This document shows, piece after piece, positions 6,990-14,432 of a stretch of 42,196 nucleotides of DNA. A model generated the notes under the pieces. It ran no database searches. It was not told where the DNA came from and saw only the letters and a program-made list of their open reading frames with translations. The stretch is from positions 1 through 42,196 of the forward strand of contig NZ_CABVGX010000050.1 of NCBI RefSeq assembly GCF_902497625.1. The letters run 5' to 3'. A program made the translations under genes and the position numbers. Origin of the DNA: Pseudomonas fluorescens (lineage in GTDB: Bacteria > Pseudomonadota > Gammaproteobacteria > Pseudomonadales > Pseudomonadaceae). How positions within the stretch are numbered: the first letter of the stretch is position 1; the number at the start of each line of letters is the position of its first letter.

Positions 6990-9728
6990 CTAACCCAACA
7001 CACCCAGCTGCTTGGCCCGCGCGACCGCTTGCGTGCGCCGCTCAACCCCAAGTTTGCTGTTGATATGGCTGGCGTGGGTTTTCACGGTGTGCAGCGAGAT
7101 GAACAACTGGTCGCTGATTTCCTGATTCGAGCAGCCTTGCGCGATCAGTTTCAGAACAGCCAGTTCACGGGAACTGAGTTGTTCGCAGGCGTGGTTGGGC
7201 TCGGCAGCGATAGGGACAGCAGCGGCAGGCAGTCGCTCGGAGAGGCATTGGAACACGGCGGTTTTCGCTGCGTGCTGCAATTGGCCGCGTAACCATTCCG
7301 GATGTTTTTTCAACAGTGCCTCAAACGGCTGCAGAACGCCGCCGCTGGCAGTCTCCATTGATTGCGCGAATGCGTGACGTGCTTCGGGTTCGCGATCATG
7401 AGCAAGGAGCAGTTCGGTTTTTTGCGTCAGGGCCATGACGCTGAGCATCAGCCGGCCGCTTTGCAGACCGTGCTCAAGCAACGCATTCAAGCGCCCTTCG
7501 GCGAGCATCGGCTGGCCCTGAATGACCTCGAGCAATGCTTGCTGCAGCTCGATGTGCAGCGGCAGTTGCGGGTGGAATTCAGGCGGTGCTGCCGGTCGCT
7601 CGCCGTTGTAGGTTTGCCCCAGCCGGGCGAGCCAGGCTTGTGCCAGATCGGTGCGCCCCTGGGCCAGCCAGAGTTCGCATTTGACCAAAGTGATCATCGC
7701 CAGGTAATAAATCGGCGGGACGTCCCAGATGTGCATCAGCCGTTCGGCTTCGGCGAGTTCGGCGAAGGCCTTGGCGAACTCGCCGCAATTGCCTTCGAGC
7801 CGGGCGATCACACAATGGCCGATCAATACGCTGATGTCGCGACAGGCGCGGGCTTCCGCCAGACCTGCCTGCAAACGCGCGCGCGCTGCTTGCGGCTGCA
7901 GGCGCAAGGTCAGCAGAAAACCTTCATATAAAGTCAGGCGTGCACGAACTGCGTAGAGCCGTTGCGGCGATAGCCCTTGCAAGCGTTGTAGCCCTTGGTG
8001 CACCTCATCCAGCGAGCGCAAAATTTCACCACGTGCCTGCAGTACCCGCGCGCGATCGTAATGGGCCAGCGCTTCAAACAACGGGTTACCGACCCGCTGC
8101 GCCAGCTCGAGAGATTCGCGGTTCAAACCCCGTGCACGCCACAAGTCGCCGTCGGCAATCGCCAGGTTTGACAAGGTCGACAGGCACATCAGGCGCTGGC
8201 CATAACGTTTGGCGGGCAGGCTTTCCAACGCCTCGCCGCAATACAGCAGCGTCAGCTCACGGTTACCGCGACCGCGGGCGATGATTCCGCTCAGGGCCAG
8301 CCATTGCGCCAGCATGGATTTCTGCGCGGTGGCGGACGGCGCCGGGAGGAATCGACTGAGGTGGCTGGCCAGTTCTTCGGCGGCGTCCAGCTGACAGGCA
8401 AGCCCCAGCGCCCAGCTGTAGAGCACGATCAAGCGCGGCGTGCTGATCAGCAGGCTGTCGGGCAGGTCCATTTTCCAGCGTAGCAACATGCCGACATTCT
8501 GTTCAGCGAGCAGTTGTTCTTCCGAAAGGTTCTGCACCAGATTCGCGGCGACGTCGAGGTGACCGGCGCGCAATGCCTGCTCCACCGCTTCATCCAGCAA
8601 CCCTTGCGCGTTGAACCAGCGGCAGGCGCGCAGATGCAGGCTGGCCGCCGGGACGATGGATTGAGCTGCGGGACGCGTCCGCAGCAGATCGGAAAACAGA
8701 TGGTGATAACGGTACCAGTGGCCCTGTTCGTCGAGCGGAACCAGAAACACCTGATGGGCGAGCAGGTAGCGCAGGATCTCGGCGCTGTCGTGCGCTTCGC
8801 GAACGGCGTCGCACAACTCGCTGCAGAAACGTTCCTGAGACGCCGTGTCGTAGAGGAACGTCTGGACTTCGGCTGGCAGGCAGTCGATCACTTCTTCAAG
8901 CAGATAATCGCGGATCAAGCCTTCACCACCGTGCAGTACCTGCGGCAATGCGCCTTCGGTACCGGCTTCGGAGGCCGCCAGCAACCAGAACCGCAGGCCG
9001 GCGACCCAGCCTTCGCTGCGCTCTATCAGGCTTTCCAGCGCTTCGCCACGCAGGGAGGTGCTGTGGCGATCAAGCAGGGTCAAGGCTTCGTCGTGGGTCA
9101 GGCGCAGGTCCTGCTCATGCAGTTCGAGCAGTTGCCGCGACAGCCGCAGGCGCGCCAGATGCCAGTCGGGGCGCTGACGACTGGTGACCATTACCAGCAA
9201 GCCATCGGGCAAGTGGTTGAGGAAAAATTGCAGGCAGCGATCCAGCACGGGCCCTTGGGCGAGATGGTAATCATCCAGTACCAGCAGCAAAGGGGCGGCG
9301 GGCATCAAATGCTCCGCCAACTCATCCAGCAGGCCGTCGAGCCACTCTTCGAAAGCGAACGGCTGATGCCGCTGACGCATTTTCAGCAGGCCCAGGGATT
9401 GCCTGCCCAGTGAGGGGTAAAAATCCTGAAGACCTTCGAGTAACCGTTCGAGGAACCGGCCCGGGTCGTTATCTCGTGGGCTCAAACCGAGCCAGAGGCT
9501 TTGCCAATGCGCCGGAAGGCTTTGACAGAATTCCACCGCCAACGAGCTCTTGCCGAAACCGGCCGGGGCGCTGACCAGCAACAGTCTGCCAGCAAGCCCC
9601 GCACTCAAGCGCTCGCACAGACGCGGCCGCAGCACGTGGCCATCAGGCAGCGGGGGCCGAAAGAAGCGACCGTCCAGTGTCGCGACGGCAGCGCTTGCGG
9701 GGCCCGGGAGTGGGGACAGATCAGTCAT
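6990..9728 (-). CDS. MalT-type large ATP-binding LuxR regulator (LAL family)
   Basis: A 912-residue STAND-class transcription activator. Order of parts: a Walker A motif APAGFGKSSL at about 54-63; Walker B-like LLLVLDDYHL near 150; an arm and winged-helix region; a long helical TPR-like sensor region (about 400-830) rich in leucine and alanine; and a C-terminal LuxR helix-turn-helix (LSSRELAVLKLIAQGCSNQE, then ISDQLFISLHTVKTHASHIN) at about 847-905. MalT itself is about 900 residues, so the protein is full length. It is transcribed in the same direction as the DUF1302/DUF1329 genes and lies about 1.1 kb downstream of them. From memory, relatives of this regulator sit beside DUF1302/DUF1329 genes in other pseudomonads, so it may activate them. 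The inducer is unknown. Confidence 0.93.
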   Translation of the reverse strand: MTDLSPLPGPASAAVATLDGRFFRPPLPDGHVLRPRLCERLSAGLAGRLLLVSAPAGFGKSSLAVEFCQSLPAHWQSLWLGLSPRDNDPGRFLERLLEGLQDFYPSLGRQSLGLLKMRQRHQPFAFEEWLDGLLDELAEHLMPAAPLLLVLDDYHLAQGPVLDRCLQFFLNHLPDGLLVMVTSRQRPDWHLARLRLSRQLLELHEQDLRLTHDEALTLLDRHSTSLRGEALESLIERSEGWVAGLRFWLLAASEAGTEGALPQVLHGGEGLIRDYLLEEVIDCLPAEVQTFLYDTASQERFCSELCDAVREAHDSAEILRYLLAHQVFLVPLDEQGHWYRYHHLFSDLLRTRPAAQSIVPAASLHLRACRWFNAQGLLDEAVEQALRAGHLDVAANLVQNLSEEQLLAEQNVGMLLRWKMDLPDSLLISTPRLIVLYSWALGLACQLDAAEELASHLSRFLPAPSATAQKSMLAQWLALSGIIARGRGNRELTLLYCGEALESLPAKRYGQRLMCLSTLSNLAIADGDLWRARGLNRESLELAQRVGNPLFEALAHYDRARVLQARGEILRSLDEVHQGLQRLQGLSPQRLYAVRARLTLYEGFLLTLRLQPQAARARLQAGLAEARACRDISVLIGHCVIARLEGNCGEFAKAFAELAEAERLMHIWDVPPIYYLAMITLVKCELWLAQGRTDLAQAWLARLGQTYNGERPAAPPEFHPQLPLHIELQQALLEVIQGQPMLAEGRLNALLEHGLQSGRLMLSVMALTQKTELLLAHDREPEARHAFAQSMETASGGVLQPFEALLKKHPEWLRGQLQHAAKTAVFQCLSERLPAAAVPIAAEPNHACEQLSSRELAVLKLIAQGCSNQEISDQLFISLHTVKTHASHINSKLGVERRTQAVARAKQLGVLG

Positions 9729-9841
9729 GGCCGGCTCTTGTTTGAATTGCAGTTGGCGGCGTTGCAGATGTCCGCAGACTAGCGGTAAATGCCGAGGTAA
9801 TGAAGGTTAATGCTACAAATGGCTACAAAAAGGCCGCTTGT

Positions 9842-9881
9842 GGGGTTGGGTTTGGGGGTTTGGGTTGAGTTTGGGTTCGGG
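9842..9881 (+). other. G-rich tract with six G-runs (possible G-quadruplex)
   Basis: Six runs of three to five G separated mostly by 2-3 T-rich bases lie on the plus strand (GGGGTTGGGTTTGGGGGTTT at the left end). The tract lies about 115 bases upstream of the LuxR gene start, between it and the long inverted repeat. The pattern meets the usual G3N1-7 quadruplex rule. Folding is not shown by sequence alone. Confidence 0.55.
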
Positions 9882-10216
9882 TACATATCCGTTGATGCTG
9901 TGACGGCGACTATTGATTTCGCCCTTACGGCGAGTCACTTGGAGAAGCACCAAGTAACCAAGTGCTCTTGCCCCTGACGTCCGGTGGCTCGCTAATGCTC
10001 GCCATGCCTTCGCTCCGGCCCTGCTCCGTGGGCCCGCCGCGATCGGCCATCCTTGGCCGTGCGCGGCTAACCCGGCATCCTTGCCGGGTTACCCACTGCG
10101 CAGAACCTCTACTCAGCCGGCCGACGGGGCGCTCACATCTACAACGCGCCGAGGCGGCCTGATAGCCGACCTGGCTAGCGGGGGTTGCGCCAAATCTCTG
10201 CAGCAGCGGAGGCCTC

Positions 10217-10283
10217 GTAGCAGCTGGCGCAGCCTGCGTCCGGTTCGGACGCGCGATTGGACGGAGGCTGCGCCAGCTGCTAC
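10217..10283. repeat. REP-type hairpin (CAGCTGGCGCAGCCTGCG family)
   Basis: Inverted pair: GTAGCAGCTGGCGCAGCCTG at the left and its mirror ending GCTGCGCCAGCTGCTAC at the right, with a short variable loop. The same sequence recurs as an inverted pair at 28657-28788, so it is a dispersed repeat, here nested inside the long inverted repeat. Confidence 0.8.
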
Positions 10284-10286
10284 AGG

Positions 10287-10348
10287 TCCTGCGGTGCGTT
10301 GGGATGAATTAACACTGTCCTGCGGCGCGTTGGGATTAATTAGCGCTG
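10287..10348. repeat. Tandem duplication of a 31-base unit
   Basis: Two adjacent 31-base copies (10287-10317 and 10318-10348) share TCCTGCGG-GCGTTGGGAT-AATTA and differ at about five positions. They lie between the arms of the long inverted repeat, next to the REP hairpin. No function is evident. Confidence 0.75.
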
Positions 10349-10757
10349 CCCAGCGGACGACGCTGCCTGCTTTGTTTTTGATCTTGATCTGGCTTGTGAC
10401 CTTGACCTGCCGCGTCGGAAGGCCGAGCGCAGGTTCTGCGCAGTGGGCAACCCGGCATGGATGCCGGGTTAGCTGCCCCCGGCCATGGATGGCCGATGGC
10501 AGCGGGCCCACGGAGCGGGACCGGAGCGAGGGTATGCCGAGCCTAGGCGAGGCACCGTACGTCAGCGGCGCAAGCGCTTGGTTACTTGGCGCTTCTCCAA
10601 GTGACCCGCCGTAAGGGCGGAACCAATAGATGCCATCACCACAACAACGGATATACCCCCTCCAAAATCATCGTAGCCCACGAAAGAGTCTTCGCGAGCA
10701 AGCTTTGCGCCCACACGTCATACACACATCTGGACACTACAACCTCTTCATAAACCT

Positions 10758-10790
10758 AAAAAAACGCCCCGAACCAGTCGGGGCGTTTTG
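10758..10790 (-). terminator. Rho-independent terminator after the DUF1329 gene
   Basis: Stem CGCCCCGA/TCGGGGCG with a short loop. Read on the minus strand it is followed by a run of seven T. It lies about 28 bases beyond the stop of the DUF1329 gene and so ends the DUF1302-DUF1329 transcript. Confidence 0.85.
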
Positions 10791-10817
10791 CGTTGATAAA
10801 ACCTCTAACCGCGCTGC

Positions 10818-12182
10818 TTAGCGAACACCATCCTGACGCAATGCCGCCGGGGTGAAGTCGCTGGTTGTAGCGGTGAAGCCGAAGTCATAGGCCGACTTCT
10901 CCTCGTTCTTCATCCCCAACGCCAGGTAACGGCCCGACTGCAGGTCGTACAAGGTTTCCAGGGTGTACCAAGGCACTTGAACGTTGTAATAGTTCTGCGA
11001 GTGAGCTTCCGCCACGCGCCACAGCTGATTACGACCGTCGTAGTGATCGATCACAGCCGCTTGCCAGGTATCTTCGTCGATGTAGAAGTCACGTTTGGCG
11101 TAGATGTGACGCTGGCCTTCCTTCAAGGTGGCGACCACGTGCCAGACCCGGCGCAACTCGTAGCGAGTCAGGTCCTGGTTGATGTGACCGGCCTTGATGA
11201 TGTCGGCGTACTTGAGCTGCGGCGAGTCGAGCTTGTAGCTGTCGGAGGCGATGTACATCTCTTTCTTGCCTTCGAGTTTCCAGTCGTAACGATCCGGCGC
11301 ACCGTTGTACATGTCCAGGTTGTCCGAGGTACGCAGGCCATCGGCAGCGGTACCCGGCCCATCGTACGAAACTTGCGGTGCACGACGCACTCGACGCTGA
11401 CCAGCGTTGTAGACCCATGCCGAACGCGGTTCTGCCACTTGGTCAAGGGTTTCGTGCACCAGCAGCACACCACCGGCCAGACGCGACGGCGCGGTGACTT
11501 TCTGCTTGAAGTAAAACAGGATGTTGCCCGGGTTCGCTGGATCGTAATCCTTCATCTTGTCGCGGAACACGAACTGGTCCTGGAAATACACCAGGCTGAA
11601 CGAACCGTTCGGCTGCGGCGTGGCCTGGGTTACCAGACGGGTCACGCTGCCCCCGCGATAGCGGGTGATGTGGTTCCAGATGACTTCCACACCGGTTTTC
11701 GGAATCGGAAACGGTACGGCAGTTTCGAAGTTTTTCAGCCCGTTGCCACCGGAGACCAGCTCGGTGCTGGTGGCGTTTTTCTTGATGGCGGCGAACACGT
11801 CATCCGGCACGGTAGCACCACGATGCGACGGGAAGACCGGCATCTTGAAGGTTTCCGGATAACGCTTGAACATCGCGTACTGACCCGGCGCCAGCTTGTC
11901 CTTGTACTGGTCAACGTTTTGCGCAGTGATGGTGAACAGTGGTTTTTCACTGGCGTACGGGTCAGACAGGAAACCCTTGCCGTCGACTGCACCGGCGTTT
12001 TTCGGCAGCGGCTTCCAGGCCGGGATCGAACCGTCCGCATTGCCCGCCATTTCGGCGCCCATCGGGGTCAGGCTCTTGCCCAGTTTGTCCGCTTCGGCGG
12101 CCGGGACCGCAGCCATCACGCTGGTTGCCAGCAGCGAAAGCCCCAGAACACCGGCTTGGAACAGACTCATTGTTGTTTTCAT
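10818..12182 (-). CDS. DUF1329 protein (LolA/LolB-like fold), exported
   Basis: A 454-residue exported protein of the DUF1329 family, sometimes named 'outer membrane lipoprotein-sorting protein' because its fold is like LolA/LolB. The ATG at 12182 gives a clear signal peptide (MKTTMSLFQAGVLGLSLLAT, cleavage after VMAA). An AGGA lies 11 bases upstream. The body carries the family's pattern: VPFPIPKTGVEVIWNHITRY, RGGSVTRLV, the tyrosine/arginine-rich AWVYNAGQRRVRRAPQVSYD and DFYIDEDTWQA. There is no lipobox cysteine, so it is probably soluble in the periplasm. It lies 27 bases after the DUF1302 gene and is almost certainly co-transcribed. The pair is conserved in many proteobacteria, often near RND-family transporters and lipid or steroid metabolism genes. 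A role in moving a hydrophobic compound across the envelope is inference. Confidence 0.92.
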   Translation of the reverse strand: MKTTMSLFQAGVLGLSLLATSVMAAVPAAEADKLGKSLTPMGAEMAGNADGSIPAWKPLPKNAGAVDGKGFLSDPYASEKPLFTITAQNVDQYKDKLAPGQYAMFKRYPETFKMPVFPSHRGATVPDDVFAAIKKNATSTELVSGGNGLKNFETAVPFPIPKTGVEVIWNHITRYRGGSVTRLVTQATPQPNGSFSLVYFQDQFVFRDKMKDYDPANPGNILFYFKQKVTAPSRLAGGVLLVHETLDQVAEPRSAWVYNAGQRRVRRAPQVSYDGPGTAADGLRTSDNLDMYNGAPDRYDWKLEGKKEMYIASDSYKLDSPQLKYADIIKAGHINQDLTRYELRRVWHVVATLKEGQRHIYAKRDFYIDEDTWQAAVIDHYDGRNQLWRVAEAHSQNYYNVQVPWYTLETLYDLQSGRYLALGMKNEEKSAYDFGFTATTSDFTPAALRQDGVR

Positions 12183-12209
12183 AGGTGTGTTCGTCCTGAT
12201 CATCAATGC

Positions 12210-14096
12210 TTAGAAGTTCACGCCAAAGCTGAGCGCAACGAAATCGCGATCATCAACGGTGGTGTACTTGCCGTCGAAGAAGTTGGTGTACGCCAGGCTC
12301 GCGGTGTAGGTGTTCTGGTACTCGGCATCGACGCCCAGGCTGACGGCTTTGCGACCTTCTTCGAAGTTGCCGCCAGGGCCAGGCGAGTAACCGCTCACGT
12401 CATGGGACCAGGCCACGTTCGGCCGCAGGTTCACGCCCGCGAATACGTCGTTGTATTCCCAGATGGCACGACCGCGATAACCCCACGAAGTCGACGTGGT
12501 GAAACCTTCATCATCGCAATTGCGAGTGCGGTTGTTAGTGGCCGCGCCAGGTCCGGCACCGGCGATAGTGCTGGAGTTGAGCGCGACACAGGTGTTGGCG
12601 CCGCCAGTAGCAGGCAATTCGCCCGGGCCGTAAACCGGATCACGTCCGTAACGGATGTCGGAAGTGCTTTCCAGGCCGCCGACATGAGTCACGCCGACCT
12701 CACCTACCAGGGTCATCCGGCTGGCGCCCATGACCTGATCGAAGAAGTGCGTCAGGGTGGTTTGGAACTGGGTCACTTCCTTGCGGCGATAACCATGCAG
12801 GTCCTGACCTGGCACGCCGTTCAGCAGCGAAGCGTTGGTCAATGCGCCGCCCAGAGGACGTACACCGGCAAACAGGATGTCGGTGGAGTTGAGCTGCACC
12901 GGTGCGTTCGGACGGTAGCTGACTTCACCGCTCCACGCCGTACCGGTAGGCAGGGTAGTGGAGAAGCTCAAGCCGTACAGGCGGATGTCTTCCGGGTATT
13001 CGACGAAGTAATTCGAGTTACCCGCGACAATCAGCGGCGCCAGTGCACGCAATGCCGGTGGCAACGCTGCCGCACGGGCATATACCGAGGCTGGAGCGCC
13101 GGTGGCGCTGAATATCGGCGCACGGCTGTGGTAGTTCATGAAGTAGGCGCCGAACTCGGTGTCGAGTGGCTCAAACATGTATTTGAGGGACGCGCCCCAC
13201 TGACCGCTGTCGCGCGCATCGCGATCCGGGCCTCGGCGTACCAGCACGCCCTCGTTATCAACGTTGACACCCAGCGCAGTCAGCGTCGGCAGAGCGGCCG
13301 CAGGAATGGTCGAACGCTTGTTGAGTACGCGCAGGTTGTTGTCACAGCCGTCGGCGATGATGTCCGGCTGCGAGAAGAAGGTGCCGCAGTTATCAACAAT
13401 GGTCTGATCCCATTCGAGCTGGTAGAACGCTTCGGCCGACAGGTTGTCGGTTAGGCTCTGCGAGACGTAGAACATGTTGACCGGGATCAAGCCTTCCTTG
13501 ATCTCGGCGCCTGGACGGCGGAAAGCGGAAACGTCGATCGGGTTGATCGAGTTGATGCCGCTGCCGATGAAGGTACTTTCACCCCAGCTGACAACCTGTT
13601 TGCCCAGCCGCACGGAACCCGGCTGATCGGCAATGGCGTAGTTGTGATAAACGAAGGCGTCGAGCAGCTGAACGCCGGAAGACTTGGCGCCTTCCTTGCG
13701 GCCATTGTCGCTGATGTCCTTGAACAGACGATCCTCGTCTTTGAGCTCGAAGTCATACCAGTATTTGCCACGCACAAAGACGCCGGTGTCGCCGTATTTC
13801 AATTCAAGGTCGTGCAGGCCCTTGAAGATCTTCGAGAAGGTCTCACCGCTCTTGAAGTTCAAGTGACCGTCATCGGACGTCTGGGACAGGCCACGCCCGC
13901 CATTGTTAACGCCGATGAGATTCTTGTTGGGACTCTGGGTAGACCAGCTCGCCCCGACCGACAGGGATGAATCGAACTGACCTTCGATTTCACCAACATT
14001 GAAACTGACGCCGAATGCAGGCCCGGCGAGCGTAGAGGCGAGACTGACAGCCAGGGGCAGCTTAGCCCGGCGCCAGAACTGGTTTACTGATGTCAT
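12210..14096 (-). CDS. DUF1302 outer-membrane beta-barrel protein
   Basis: A 628-residue outer-membrane protein of the DUF1302 family. The start at 14096 is chosen because GGAG lies eight bases upstream and the product begins with a signal peptide (LPLAVSLASTLAGPAFGVSF). An open frame further upstream to 14351 has no such support. The sequence alternates short amphipathic strands (FDSSLSVGASWSTQS, GVFVRGKYWYDFELK, SVRLGKQVVSWGESTF) and ends LSFGVNF with the terminal phenylalanine used for barrel insertion. The KQVVSWGE segment is characteristic of the family. It is first in the two-gene unit with DUF1329 and is followed downstream by the LuxR-type gene. Substrate unknown; nearby acyl-CoA ligase hints at a lipid-like compound. 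Confidence 0.92.
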   Translation of the reverse strand: MTSVNQFWRRAKLPLAVSLASTLAGPAFGVSFNVGEIEGQFDSSLSVGASWSTQSPNKNLIGVNNGGRGLSQTSDDGHLNFKSGETFSKIFKGLHDLELKYGDTGVFVRGKYWYDFELKDEDRLFKDISDNGRKEGAKSSGVQLLDAFVYHNYAIADQPGSVRLGKQVVSWGESTFIGSGINSINPIDVSAFRRPGAEIKEGLIPVNMFYVSQSLTDNLSAEAFYQLEWDQTIVDNCGTFFSQPDIIADGCDNNLRVLNKRSTIPAAALPTLTALGVNVDNEGVLVRRGPDRDARDSGQWGASLKYMFEPLDTEFGAYFMNYHSRAPIFSATGAPASVYARAAALPPALRALAPLIVAGNSNYFVEYPEDIRLYGLSFSTTLPTGTAWSGEVSYRPNAPVQLNSTDILFAGVRPLGGALTNASLLNGVPGQDLHGYRRKEVTQFQTTLTHFFDQVMGASRMTLVGEVGVTHVGGLESTSDIRYGRDPVYGPGELPATGGANTCVALNSSTIAGAGPGAATNNRTRNCDDEGFTTSTSWGYRGRAIWEYNDVFAGVNLRPNVAWSHDVSGYSPGPGGNFEEGRKAVSLGVDAEYQNTYTASLAYTNFFDGKYTTVDDRDFVALSFGVNF

Positions 14097-14432
14097 CGAC
14101 GCTACTCCATGTGCATTATTGTTATGGCAGTGAGTACTTTTAAAAACGCTGTGGTCGACCGGGCGCCAACGCGTCCCCAAGTCACTCCAAAGTTGCATCG
14201 CCCCGTTTTGTGCGGTTGCCCCGTTCTTAAAAATCCTTGAGCGGACTATAGCCAGCAGGTTGTATTGCTTGATCCCTCTAAAGTGTGATTTGCAGCTGCC
14301 GGCCACTCTGGAACAGTCCTTTCGCCAGGCCGACACGTGTCGGCAGGGCAAGGATGGCTCAATTTACGGATTTGACAAGCCAAGCGCTTGCTTGGTGGGC
14401 CTGGCGTGCCATTTCGGGCACGCCGACCGGGC
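14097..14432. other. Gene-free interval upstream of the DUF1302 gene
   Basis: This 336-base gap must hold the promoter of the DUF1302-DUF1329 unit, but I could not identify a convincing -35/-10 or -24/-12 pair. Two features stand out: a perfect 10-base palindrome CAAGCGCTTG near 14384 with flanking CCAAG/CTTGG, and a hairpin GCGTGCC/GGCACGC at 14403-14420 just past the stop of the acyl-CoA ligase gene. The hairpin has no T-run. The palindrome could be an operator; the regulator is unknown. Confidence 0.45.

Larger units (their letters stand above)
9919..10622. repeat. Long imperfect inverted repeat, arms of about 210 bases
   Basis: The stretch 9919-10129 and the reverse complement of 10408-10622 align over nearly their whole length. 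Shared blocks include GTCACTTGGAGAAGC, CCAAGTAACCAAG, TCGCTCCGG, CTCCGTGGGCCCG, TAACCCGGCATCC and CCCACTGCGCAGAACCT. Each arm itself holds a small hairpin around AACCCGGCATCC/ATGCCGGGTT. Short frames through the arms are not credible genes. This resembles the multi-copy intergenic repeat families of P. fluorescens genomes; which named family it belongs to needs a genome-wide search. The central 280 bases carry a REP hairpin and a 31-base tandem duplication, described separately. Confidence 0.85.

Noticed and set aside
9962..10614. Several 60-180 codon frames within the long inverted repeat
   Set aside because: They follow the repeat arms in both directions, have low-complexity Arg/Pro/Ser content and no ribosome sites. 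Such frames are commonly mis-called in pseudomonads.
9729..10817. An insertion sequence or transposon remnant
   Set aside because: Despite the long inverted arms no transposase fragment is found in any frame and no flanking target duplication is evident by eye.
10977..13454. An 825-codon open frame on the plus strand
   Set aside because: It is antisense to the DUF1329 and DUF1302 genes, which have signal peptides and family motifs. The frame crosses the gap between them only by chance.
14384..14400. Reading the CAAGCGCTTG palindrome as a PsrA (fatty acid regulator) site
   Set aside because: The PsrA consensus as I know it is GAAAC-N4-GTTTC; the match is too poor to name a regulator.
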